Of a stretch of 5,606 nucleotides of DNA, positions 1 through 5,606 are shown one piece after another. The DNA is taken from positions 1 to 5,606 of the forward strand of contig SKZP01000413.1 in NCBI GenBank assembly GCA_007127275.1, read 5' to 3'. Below the pieces are notes generated by a model. It was given only the letters and a program-made list of their open reading frames with translations. It had not been told where the DNA came from and did no database searches. Source of the stretch: Planctomycetota bacterium (lineage in GTDB: Bacteria > Planctomycetota > UBA8742 > SKZP01). A program made the position numbers and the translations under genes. Every line of letters begins with the position of its first letter. The stretch's first letter is position 1.

Positions 1-271
1 TCGTCCCCAACCGATGCCCCCGCGTCAACGCCTCCCCCGGTCCGAAACGACCAGGCCGCACCGGCACCAGCCAACCCGCGGCGACCAACTTCTCCATGAG
101 CTCGTCCAGCGCCTCCAGGCTCCAGGCCGCCTGCTGGTCCGGCGGCAGACGCTGCCACATCACCCGCGACGAGACCCAGGAGACGTTTCGCCGGATTGCT
201 TCGCTCGCCGAGAGGTACGGTCGAGCCCTAGTGGATACCGTGCTCCTCGCCGAGGGGGAGCCGCGCCGCAT
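1..271 (-). CDS. Partial unidentified gene, runs off the left edge
   Basis: This minus-strand frame has no stop from its start down to base 1, so the C-terminal part lies outside the window. The best coding signal is in the part read from 160 downwards: it gives an amphipathic stretch (PPDQQAAWSLEALDELMEKL) followed by AAGWLVPVRPGRFGPGEAL. Helices followed by a short glycine/proline-rich turn and strand could suit a winged-helix type fold, but I do not recognise a family. Start choice is uncertain. ATG at 271 has only a weak AAGG upstream; ATG at 160 has no clear ribosome binding site but coincides with the change from Ser/Arg-rich, shadow-like translation to protein-like translation. The same frame stays open upstream to about 594, but that part reads as low-quality Ser/Arg/Pro sequence. 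If the true start is 160, only 53 residues are visible. I am fairly sure that 1-160 is coding and unsure of everything else. Confidence 0.45.
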   Translation of the reverse strand, partial: MRRGSPSARSTVSTRARPYLSASEAIRRNVSWVSSRVMWQRLPPDQQAAWSLEALDELMEKLVAAGWLVPVRPGRFGPGEALTRGHRLGT

Positions 272-485
272 CAATCCGGACCTTGCCCGCGTGTTGCGTT
301 CGCAAATCCTGTGGAAGGATGATTTTTGGTTGATGCTTGAAACCGAGGAGCCGCTGGAGGCCGGCGACGACGGCCACGAGGCGGGGCGTGCAGCGGGTGT
401 GCCAACTGCGAAGTCGCCAACGAACGGGCTGCGCAACCGCCACGTATTCGACGGAGAACGCGTCGACCTAGCATATTCACGCTGA
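96..485 (+). CDS. Possible unidentified small ORF or gene remnant
   Basis: This plus-strand frame ends at a stop at 483-485 and is open back to the left edge. Only the middle, roughly 165-390, looks like real protein: it gives TFRRIASLAERYGRALVDTV, then NPDLARVLRSQILWKDDFWL, then a short acidic stretch. The first part overlaps, in antisense, the minus-strand frame that looks coding from 160 to 1, and there it reads as Ser/Cys/Arg-rich shadow sequence. No start codon with a ribosome binding site lies near 160-230: ATG 96 has none, and GTG 231 has only a distant AGAGG. After about 390 the translation becomes unstructured. The best reading is a gene remnant without a proper start, possibly left by a rearrangement near 160. 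A chance open frame in GC-rich DNA is the alternative. I do not recognise the product. Confidence 0.25.
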   Translation: MSSSSASRLQAACWSGGRRCHITRDETQETFRRIASLAERYGRALVDTVLLAEGEPRRINPDLARVLRSQILWKDDFWLMLETEEPLEAGDDGHEAGRAAGVPTAKSPTNGLRNRHVFDGERVDLAYSR

Positions 486-788
486 CCCCGGCGCGTGCCG
501 CACGTCTCGCCCGTCGAGCAGAGCGACCGCCGCCCCAAAGCGAGGCCATGATTCTTCGGCGTGCGCAAGGCACAAGCATTGCGAGGCAGCATTCAACCAC
601 GCCGGTTCGCGTCAAAGGGCGCGCGCCTTTCTTTATCAATACAAAACGGCCCTCGGCCTTGAAGGGGAGCGCAGGAGAACGGGTATGCCTTCCCGGATCC
701 CTAAACGCGGGGCATGCTCGGCAATGGCCCACGGCATAATGACGTTGCCCACAGATCCGAGTATGTGACAAAGCCGCGCCTTTGCCGC
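486..788. other. Intergenic stretch with no convincing gene
   Basis: No frame on either strand gives a protein-like translation with a usable start here. The short plus-strand frame from ATG 548 to 739 is Arg/Pro-rich and has no ribosome binding site. The stretch lies downstream of the TPR-like gene on the minus strand. It contains two small GC-rich inverted repeats, at 618-627 and 648-658, that could take part in transcription termination. Confidence 0.5.
614..636. terminator. Possible hairpin terminator
   Basis: The perfect 10-base palindrome GGCGCGCGCC (618-627) is flanked by AAA on the left, with one bulged G, and TTT on the right. On the plus strand it is followed by a T-rich run (TTTCTTTAT). 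The shape is that of a short rho-independent terminator for plus-strand transcription. On the minus strand the tract after the stem is only TTTG, so it would terminate the TPR-like gene poorly. A second small stem, GGCC-loop-GGCC at 648-658, is followed on the minus strand by GTTTTG and is the better candidate for that gene. Both stems are short, so confidence is low. Confidence 0.3.
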
Positions 789-1943
789 TCAGCTTCCTCC
801 GCCTTTCGGCTCCGTTGTCAACCGCAACGGGCGCGAGAGCGCGTCCAACTCCACATCCTCGGCGAGTCTGCGCGTGAAGGCGTCGTTGCCGTTGCGTGCG
901 TCGAAACGGCCCGCAAGCTCGGTCAACTTGGCATCCAACCAGGCGGCGACCTCCGTAACTTCGAAGTCCTTCGCGTTGGCGTCGTGGGCGCCCCGGCAGG
1001 GCTCGAGCGCAACCGCCTGCGGCGGGCGCAACGCCATGCGTGCTTCGCCGAGCCGCTCGCCGACGTCGCGAACGAGGGCGCGAAGCGCGAGGTAGAACTC
1101 GAAGACATTGTCGAGCTCGCGGGACTCCTCCGCATACCGCCAGTAGCGCTCGGCCAGTTTCGTCGCCCCGTCGACGTCCTGCGCGAGCACTTTGAAGCGG
1201 ATGTGTTGCGCGGCGGTGTCGAGGCAGTCGGCGGAGGTTTCCAAGGCACGTATGCCGACGCGGTGCCAGGTAACGGCCTCGTCGCCCTTTCCCTCTTCCA
1301 GCAGCGGGCGCAACACGTATCCGTAGGTCGCTTGCGGCACGCGGCGGCAAAAGTCGTTGCGGCGCATGATGCGACGAAAGCCCTGCAAGGACTCGTTGCG
1401 CTGACCGAGCCGGAGACGGTGCACACTCACTCCGTGTTCGTCGCAAAGCGGGCAGTCGCTCAGAAAGTCGCGCTTCGTGCGCACCCAGCGCTCGAACGGC
1501 TCCTCCGAGGCGGCAAGCTCTCCCATGTCCGCAAGCAGCTCGGCGCGCAGCATCCACGTCACCCGCTCGCCGACGCCGTGCCGCTCGAACCGACGCGCCA
1601 TGTCCTCCCAAGCGTCGAAGATGCGCGTCTTGGAAGCCTGCGGAAACGAGGGGAGACCGCTGATGATCCACTTGTACGGCCAGAACAACTCCATCTCCGA
1701 GTGCGAAGTGGTTCCTTTGTCGCACTGTGCGAGACACCAGGAAAACGCGACGAGCGCCTTCTCTCCCTGGCCGCTGAAGACCGCCGCCTCCATCAGGTTC
1801 CAGCGCGCCTCCCAGGCGGCCTCAAGGTCACCGAGATGTTCGGCCTCGCGAACGGCGCGTTCGAGGATGGCGACGCGCGCTTCGTCGTTCGACGTAAGCT
1901 CCGCCTCCTCGAGCAAGCGCTCCAACTCGTTTTCCCGCTGCAT
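789..1943 (-). CDS. TPR-like helical-repeat protein with CxxC motif
   Basis: Predicted cytoplasmic protein of 384 residues: it has no signal peptide or membrane segment. It is almost entirely helical, with TPR-style pairs such as EAAWEARWNLMEAAVFSGQG (residues 41-60), EELLADMGEL-type turns and KGDEAVTWH. From memory of the family, it resembles a set of bacterial tetratricopeptide-repeat proteins known mainly from actinobacteria. Shared landmarks are YKW-x5-LPSFP (residues 90-101), a D-C-x2-C-D motif (163-168) followed by one further cysteine (C199) before a PQ, and RFDARNG near the C-terminus (346-352). These run in the same order over the same length, so the gene looks complete. The start at 1943 is chosen because GAGGAGG at 1950-1956 sits six bases upstream; the longer frame from 2030 has no such site and begins with Arg/Ser-rich sequence. 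No enzymatic residues are evident, so a protein-binding or scaffold role is likely, and the partner is unknown. It follows the A2M-like gene by 170 bases on the same strand. Confidence 0.85.
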   Translation of the reverse strand: MQRENELERLLEEAELTSNDEARVAILERAVREAEHLGDLEAAWEARWNLMEAAVFSGQGEKALVAFSWCLAQCDKGTTSHSEMELFWPYKWIISGLPSFPQASKTRIFDAWEDMARRFERHGVGERVTWMLRAELLADMGELAASEEPFERWVRTKRDFLSDCPLCDEHGVSVHRLRLGQRNESLQGFRRIMRRNDFCRRVPQATYGYVLRPLLEEGKGDEAVTWHRVGIRALETSADCLDTAAQHIRFKVLAQDVDGATKLAERYWRYAEESRELDNVFEFYLALRALVRDVGERLGEARMALRPPQAVALEPCRGAHDANAKDFEVTEVAAWLDAKLTELAGRFDARNGNDAFTRRLAEDVELDALSRPLRLTTEPKGGGS

Positions 1944-1949
1944 GATCTC

Positions 1950-1956
1950 CCTCCTC
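1950..1956 (-). promoter_or_regulatory. Ribosome binding site of the TPR-like gene
   Basis: On the minus strand the sequence GAGGAGG lies six bases before ATG 1943. This strong Shine-Dalgarno match decides the start in favour of 1943 over the upstream in-frame ATG at 2030. Confidence 0.8.
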
Positions 1957-2031
1957 GTCGAGCGCAACGTATCCGGGTCGGCGGAAACAGATGAGTTGCC
2001 GCACCGAGACCGTCGCGCAGCGCGCCCCATC

Positions 2032-2039
2032 TGACGTCA
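2032..2039. promoter_or_regulatory. TGACGTCA palindrome upstream of the TPR-like gene
   Basis: This perfect 8-base palindrome lies 89 bases upstream of the start of the TPR-like gene, in the 170-base gap after the A2M-like gene. The same word occurs once more, at 4744-4751 upstream of the A2M-like gene. Two copies of a given 8-mer would not be expected by chance in a window this size, and both are outside genes, so a shared dimeric regulator site is conceivable. No further flanking symmetry supports it. Confidence 0.25.
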
Positions 2040-2113
2040 CGGGGACTCACTCCAGAAGGCATGAAACGTCCGTCGCTCCGTTGCGCACACACAGCACGCT
2101 CGTTCACCGCCGG

Positions 2114-4498
2114 TCAACCAATGATGTTGTCGTCGTTGACGGGGTCGTCCTCGTTCTCCGGATTCGTTTCCCCGCTGGGGCCCGGTGAAACGAGAACCCA
2201 GCTGTGCTCGCCGTAGCTTTCGAGGAACAGGATGCGGTTGCCCCAGGCGTCGTAAAGTTCGTCCTCGCTCAAGCCGGTGCGCTCGGCGTTGTCCAACAAC
2301 CACGTCAGTGGCTCGCGGTACTGTCCCCGGTAATGAAAGTAGGAGCGGTACCGGCTGATCAGCCCGCGCAGATTGCGGATGCGCTCCTGCGTGACCTCTT
2401 GTGCGTGGGTGGCGCTGTCGCGGTGTGTGAGCTCCGCCGCATGCAACGGGTGGCGGGATACCAGCACACGGAACAAGTGCTCGCGCCGCTCGGCGGAAAG
2501 GGACTCGTCGGTGAAGCGCTCAAGCAAGGTGTCGTCGAAGAGGTTTCGCCGAAGCAGCAAAACGAGGTCGAGCCGCTCTCGCTCTTCCGGAATCAGCCCG
2601 AACAACGCCGTGTCGACAATGTCCACGCCGAGCACGACGGGACCGGAGCGCCCCGAGCGGCGCGTCGCGCGAAACTCAATGCGGCCGGCCTCGCCGGGGC
2701 GAAACTCGACCGCATTCGGCGTGATTCGCACATCCAACGCGTCGGCGCTCGCGCGGTAGACGCTCGCCGCGGCGGCATTCGCATGCAGTGTCACGCCCGC
2801 TTCCCCGCCGTCCTCGCCGGCGCTGCGCAATTCGTGCACGACGACGTCGAGCTGACCGACGAGACGCTCGGGCACCTCGATCACCAATGCGTCGTCAGCG
2901 CGTGCGTCCTCTGCCGAAATCTCCTGTGCCAGCACGGTCGTGCCGAGCTTGCGCACCTCGACTGTGTAGCCGAGCGTGCGTTCCGGCCTCTCTTCTTCCT
3001 CCTCCGCCGGAGCGGCCGAGGCGAGCTCGAGCGCGAGCGGCGCATCCGCGTCAAGCAGCGCCTCGCGAGCCCGCAGCCGAACGCGCCGTAGCTCGGCCCG
3101 TGGGCCGCCGTCAGCGACTTGCCGCTCGTAGCTCCACTCGAGCTCCGGCCGGTGGCCGAGCTCGTCGGTCAACGCCAGTTCCCACTCTTGCTCGAAAAAT
3201 TCCGCCCCCTGCTGATCCGCCGCGGGCGTGAAGCGAAACTCGCCGAGACCCAACTCGTCGGTTTCAACCATTTCGTTGAGCTGCGTAATCTCGACCGTCG
3301 ACGGGGCGGGCGCGCCATCCGGATAACTCACGGCGACGAATACCCGGTTCTCCACCCCGGGCACGAGCACCCCGTTCTCCGGCAGCAACTGCACCGCAAG
3401 CGGCTCACGCGCGACGCGCTTCACGGGGCTTGCAATCTCGGTGAGCCCGCCGGGGTCGGTCATCACGACGCGCAGCGAGAGCGGAAACTGGCTCGCCTCG
3501 CCGAAGTACTCGTCCATTTCCCGGGGCAAGCTGAAGCGTGCGCGCCACTCGCCGTCGTCGTCGGTGGTCCCGGTAAGCGTCGCAAGCCGGCCGCTTTCGC
3601 GTTGCGTCTGGGGGTCGAAGGCGACGAGACGGATCTCGGTCTTCGCATTTCGAACCGGCTCGCCGAAGGCATATGTCGCGCGGACGGAGATGCGCATCTC
3701 GTCGTCGGGAAGGAAGAATCCCTGGTTGGTCTCGACATCAATGATGTACTTCGGCAACTGATACTCCCGGACGAAGAAGGTCTGCGTCTCCTCGTTCGGC
3801 GGCATCGCCACGCGGATTTCGTAGGCGCCGGTGGGCACTTCGCTCGCGAGTCGGAAGGTGTGCGAGAGCAGGCCGTATTCGTCGGTGTGAGCACGAGTGC
3901 GCCAGATGAGGATGCCTTGCGGATTGCGGATTTCCACCGTGGCCTCGCGCTCGGCGGCGGCCTCCATGCTCAACGGGTCGAAGCTCAGACTGCGAATGTG
4001 CACGGTCTGGCCGGGCTGGTACAGCGGCTTGTCGGTGACAATGGAGGTAGCCAGCGGCGGCGCGTAAACGGTCTCGCGCAACTCCATGCGCTGTATGCCG
4101 TCGCCAGTACGCGCTTCAATCTCGAGCACCACCTCGCCGACGAGGTCCGCGGCAAGCTCCACCCGCGGCAGCGCCACTCGGTCGACGGAGAGCTCGAACG
4201 GCTCGAAAAGTGGTTGCCGCTCGGCGCGTCGCTGCCCGGCCCGCCGCACCGAGCCACTGAGCGCCACCGTTCGTCCGCGGCTGCCCTCGACGGCACAATG
4301 CAACGGCTGGGCAACCCCCGCATAAAGGCGCGGAGGCAGTTGCACCTGAACGCGCAACGTGCGGTCGAACGGCGTGCGCGCCTCGGCGCCGGCGCCGCCG
4401 TCGCCCCCTTCCTGTGCCACGGCCGGCGGCACCAACAATCCCGCCGAAAGCAGCGCGACCGCCATGCAGAATGCGAATGCGCGAGTACGAGCCATCAT
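2114..4498 (-). CDS. Secreted alpha-2-macroglobulin N-terminal-half protein
   Basis: Exported protein of 794 residues. Residues 1-28 are a Sec signal peptide (basic start, hydrophobic core, cut after A-V-A28); there is no lipobox, so it should be soluble in the periplasm or outside the cell. The MG2 domain is clear: TDKPLYQPGQTVHIRSL at 155-171, closed by VREYQLPKY at 243-251, the usual entry to MG3. Approximate domains are MG1 46-147, MG2 148-250, MG3 251-365, MG4 366-460, MG5 467-575 (with an acidic EEEEERPER insert near 499) and MG6 580-640, where GVDIVDTALFGL matches the conserved A2M strand before the bait region. Residues 640-745 are charged and helical. Residues 750-794 (DAWGN, then GPSG and an Asp/Asn-rich end) resemble the C-terminus of a type II secretion pseudopilin. 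MG7, CUB, TED and MG8 are absent, so no thioester (CxEQ) exists. Full bacterial A2Ms are typically twice this length and trap proteases; this one cannot do so covalently. GAGGAGG eight bases before ATG 4498 supports that start over the adjacent ATG 4495. Confidence 0.9.
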   Translation of the reverse strand: MMARTRAFAFCMAVALLSAGLLVPPAVAQEGGDGGAGAEARTPFDRTLRVQVQLPPRLYAGVAQPLHCAVEGSRGRTVALSGSVRRAGQRRAERQPLFEPFELSVDRVALPRVELAADLVGEVVLEIEARTGDGIQRMELRETVYAPPLATSIVTDKPLYQPGQTVHIRSLSFDPLSMEAAAEREATVEIRNPQGILIWRTRAHTDEYGLLSHTFRLASEVPTGAYEIRVAMPPNEETQTFFVREYQLPKYIIDVETNQGFFLPDDEMRISVRATYAFGEPVRNAKTEIRLVAFDPQTQRESGRLATLTGTTDDDGEWRARFSLPREMDEYFGEASQFPLSLRVVMTDPGGLTEIASPVKRVAREPLAVQLLPENGVLVPGVENRVFVAVSYPDGAPAPSTVEITQLNEMVETDELGLGEFRFTPAADQQGAEFFEQEWELALTDELGHRPELEWSYERQVADGGPRAELRRVRLRAREALLDADAPLALELASAAPAEEEEERPERTLGYTVEVRKLGTTVLAQEISAEDARADDALVIEVPERLVGQLDVVVHELRSAGEDGGEAGVTLHANAAAASVYRASADALDVRITPNAVEFRPGEAGRIEFRATRRSGRSGPVVLGVDIVDTALFGLIPEERERLDLVLLLRRNLFDDTLLERFTDESLSAERREHLFRVLVSRHPLHAAELTHRDSATHAQEVTQERIRNLRGLISRYRSYFHYRGQYREPLTWLLDNAERTGLSEDELYDAWGNRILFLESYGEHSWVLVSPGPSGETNPENEDDPVNDDNIIG
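2117..2251 (-). other. Pseudopilin-like C-terminal module of the A2M-like protein
   Basis: Residues 750-794 read DAWGN, an aromatic/hydrophobic strand, then SYGEHSWVLVSPGPSGE and an acidic tail containing EDD and NDDN. In type II secretion major pseudopilins (GspG) the C-terminus has the same order: D-P-W-G-N, strand, a G-x-D/S-G turn, then an Asp-rich calcium-binding loop. The resemblance is by eye and over 45 residues only. It may be a mobile calcium-binding module, or the normal linker found between MG6 and MG7 in A2Ms of this lineage. Confidence 0.5.
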
Positions 4499-4506
4499 GT
4501 CCGCCC

Positions 4507-4513
4507 CCTCCTC
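4507..4513 (-). promoter_or_regulatory. Ribosome binding site of the A2M-like gene
   Basis: GAGGAGG on the minus strand lies eight bases before ATG 4498 and eleven before the tandem ATG 4495. This favours 4498 as the start. Confidence 0.75.
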
Positions 4514-4586
4514 AAGGAGATCCGCCCACCTACAGGGAAAAAGGGCACGTTACGGGTACCTCGAACCAAGTCGGCCACGCTTCGAC

Positions 4587-4592
4587 ATTGTA
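4587..4592 (-). promoter_or_regulatory. Possible -10 element for the A2M-like gene
   Basis: TACAAT on the minus strand is a five-of-six match to the sigma-70 -10 box and would place the transcript start about 80 bases before the A2M start codon. No good -35 element lies 16-18 bases upstream (the hexamer there is ATGGCT), so the call is weak. Confidence 0.25.
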
Positions 4593-4743
4593 GCGCCTCG
4601 CTCACGCCGAGCCATATGCCAGATGTGTTCCGAGCCGAGCGACGCGTGGGATGTCATGCGTATCATGCAACAGGGGTCGAGGGGAGGGCGCACGCGTGCG
4701 CCGAGAGCCTGCCGAGCCGGCCGTTTCGCGTGCGACGGCGACG

Positions 4744-4751
4744 TGACGTCA
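4744..4751. promoter_or_regulatory. TGACGTCA palindrome upstream of the A2M-like gene
   Basis: This is the second copy of the 8-base palindrome, 246 bases before the start of the A2M-like gene and about 300 bases before the right-edge gene. Its position relative to the gene start differs from that of the copy at 2032-2039, which weakens the idea of a shared operator. Confidence 0.2.
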
Positions 4752-4869
4752 AGCGGGCAGGGGCTCCGAGACACAAAAAGAAGCGAACGTGCCCAATGCG
4801 CCAAAGAGGGATTTCGGGATGGCAGGGCTAGCGACGACGGTTTTCGTTGGTAGCGCGCCTCTCGGTCAT

Positions 4870-4898
4870 TTGGACCGTGGCCGACTTTACAGTATGTT
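4870..4898 (+). promoter_or_regulatory. Weak candidate promoter for the right-edge gene
   Basis: TTGGAC (4870-4875) and TATGTT (4893-4898) are separated by 17 bases, the usual sigma-70 spacing. Neither hexamer is a good match, and the 5' leader would be about 150 bases if translation starts at 5055. Chance is a real alternative. Confidence 0.15.
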
Positions 4899-5054
4899 GG
4901 CGCTCGACCAATGATGAACACAGCGAGCGCAGGAAGCAAATTTCGAGCAAACGCGAGCCGCGATCCCGCAAGATCGCTTGCCGCCACCAAAACTGCGAGG
5001 TATCGTGTGCTGCCAGTCGGCAGTACGAAAGCATTCCTTCTTCTTCCCTCCCGG

Positions 5055-5606
5055 ATGCGTATGCCTGCCCCTGACGACCAAGATTTTCCCGGGTCGAACG
5101 ACAGTGAATCGGCACTCTCTACCCTGCCGCTGAATGTCGAGGCGGAGACGTTCCATCCTCCCGAGGACGACGAAACCGTCAACATCGGCGCCGGCGCCGC
5201 AACGCTCGAACGGCTTCCCCAGACGCGAAGCGCCACGCCCGCGGACCCCAGCGTGAACGCAAGCAGCGGAAACAGCAGGGCCACCGCGATTTTACCGACG
5301 CCCTCGGGGAGGGTTTGCCCGGTGCCGCTTGTCGAACATGCGAGCGGCACGGCGCACAGCGCACCGGCGTTCGTCGTCGACTACCTGCGCGTCTTGCAGG
5401 AAGCGCCACGGCGCACCCTCGACGAGATGGAGGCGATGCGCAGCAGCCTCGTCGACAAACGCATTCAGGTCGGCGGCCGCCCGGCCATCACGCATCTGCG
5501 CCCGGACCTGATCAGTCACGTCGAGCACCGCATGCTCGGCAAGGTGGTGCCGAGCATGGTGGCGACGCTGGAGCGGGCCATTGACTACCTCTGGCCGCGC
5601 TCGGCA
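5055..5606 (+). CDS. Partial unidentified gene, runs off the right edge
   Basis: This frame is open from the start to the last base, giving 184 codons; the C-terminus lies outside the window. The codons after about 5340 end almost entirely in G or C, as expected for a real gene in this genome. Residues 1-100 are low-complexity and acidic to Ser/Thr/Pro-rich (MRMPAPDDQDFPGSNDSE at the start, EDDETVNIG near residue 37), with no signal peptide, so this looks like a disordered leader. From about residue 104 a helical domain begins (FVVDYLRVLQEAPRRTLDEM), continuing through SHVEHRMLGKVVPSMVATLE to an aromatic YLWP at the edge. I do not recognise the domain. There is no good ribosome binding site before ATG 5055 or the in-frame ATG 5061; ATG 4911 or 4914 would extend the protein by 47-48 residues but through AT-richer, less coding-like sequence. 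It is divergent from the A2M-like gene, so the two may share a control region but not a transcript. Confidence 0.7.
   Translation, partial: MRMPAPDDQDFPGSNDSESALSTLPLNVEAETFHPPEDDETVNIGAGAATLERLPQTRSATPADPSVNASSGNSRATAILPTPSGRVCPVPLVEHASGTAHSAPAFVVDYLRVLQEAPRRTLDEMEAMRSSLVDKRIQVGGRPAITHLRPDLISHVEHRMLGKVVPSMVATLERAIDYLWPRSA

Larger units (their letters stand above)
4499..5054. other. Divergent intergenic region
   Basis: This stretch of about 550 bases lies between the start of the A2M-like gene (minus strand) and the start of the right-edge gene (plus strand). It is less GC-rich than the flanking genes, particularly near 4850-5050, and I see no convincing gene in it. It should hold the promoters of both neighbours. 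It also contains a TGACGTCA palindrome at 4744-4751 and two TCATGC direct repeats at 4654-4659 and 4663-4668, nine bases apart start to start. The plus frame of the right-edge gene stays open back to 4854, with ATGs at 4911 and 4914, so an N-terminal extension into this region cannot be fully excluded. Confidence 0.55.

Noticed and set aside
1..99. Plus-strand Pro/Ala-rich frame from the left edge to the stop at 97-99, as a possible gene end
   Set aside because: It is opposite the protein-like minus-strand translation, and Pro/Ser/Ala-rich content is typical of an antisense shadow here.
271..1737. 488-codon minus-strand frame overlapping the TPR-like gene
   Set aside because: The translation is dominated by Arg and Ala, as expected for an out-of-frame reading of GC-rich DNA. 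It overlaps a well-supported gene on the same strand and has no ribosome binding site.
714..1994. 426-codon plus-strand frame opposite the TPR-like gene
   Set aside because: It is an antisense shadow: there is no ribosome binding site, the composition is odd, and the minus-strand frame has family landmarks and a strong ribosome binding site.
1793..2107. Possible frameshifted continuation of the A2M-like protein after its stop
   Set aside because: Translations of the 170 bases after the stop in all minus-strand frames lack MG7-like sequence, and the stretch leads directly into the ribosome binding site of the TPR-like gene.
3119..4831. 570-codon open frame on the plus strand opposite the A2M-like gene
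   Set aside because: It is an antisense shadow. Third positions of the A2M codons are G/C-rich, which removes stops from the opposite strand; its translation is Arg/His/Leu-rich without domains, and the minus-strand protein has clear A2M signatures.
4550..5350. Minus-strand frame with an apparent hydrophobic membrane segment (KIAVALLFPLLAFTLG)
   Set aside because: It is antisense to the right-edge plus-strand gene, whose codon use is convincing, and it degenerates to Ser/Arg-rich sequence across the intergenic region. The hydrophobic stretch is the complement of polar codons in the real gene.
1..5606. CRISPR arrays, tRNA or rRNA genes, insertion sequence ends
   Set aside because: No regularly spaced repeats, cloverleaf-like sequences, rRNA-like sequence, transposase motifs or terminal inverted repeats were seen on either strand.

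Overview
The window is high-GC DNA, apparently from a Gram-negative bacterium with many secreted multidomain proteins. An alpha-2-macroglobulin (A2M) type protein, a large TPR-like protein, a low-complexity acidic N-terminus on another gene and strong G/C preference at third codon positions all fit a myxobacterium or related Myxococcota/deltaproteobacterial lineage. This is inference from protein style; no rRNA or marker gene is present.

Layout from left to right. (a) Positions 1-271: a minus-strand reading frame runs off the left edge. Its part inside 1-160 looks like genuine protein; its product is not recognised. (b) Positions 159-788: mostly non-coding or decayed sequence. A plus-strand frame ending at 485 has a protein-like stretch around 165-390, and a GC-rich palindrome followed by a T-rich run lies near 614-636. 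(c) Positions 789-1943, minus strand: a complete 384-residue helical-repeat protein with a strong ribosome binding site and a Cys-x2-Cys motif. (d) Positions 2114-4498, minus strand: a complete 794-residue secreted protein built like the first half of an A2M (domains MG1 to MG6). It lacks the thioester half and has a C-terminal tail resembling the end of a type II secretion pseudopilin. (e) Positions 4499-5054: a divergent intergenic region with promoter-like elements. (f) Positions 5055-5606, plus strand: the first 184 codons of a gene that leaves the window on the right; the product is not recognised.

The A2M-like gene and the TPR-like gene lie in tandem on the minus strand, 170 bases apart. 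They could share a transcript, but each has its own good ribosome binding site, and nothing in the sequences shows a direct functional link. The 8-base palindrome TGACGTCA occurs once upstream of each of the two genes and nowhere else in the window.

The most interesting item is the A2M-like protein. Bacterial A2Ms normally carry MG7-CUB-TED-MG8 after the bait region, with or without the Cys-Glu-Gln thioester. Here the gene ends cleanly with a stop codon just where MG7 would begin, and no A2M C-terminal half follows in this window.
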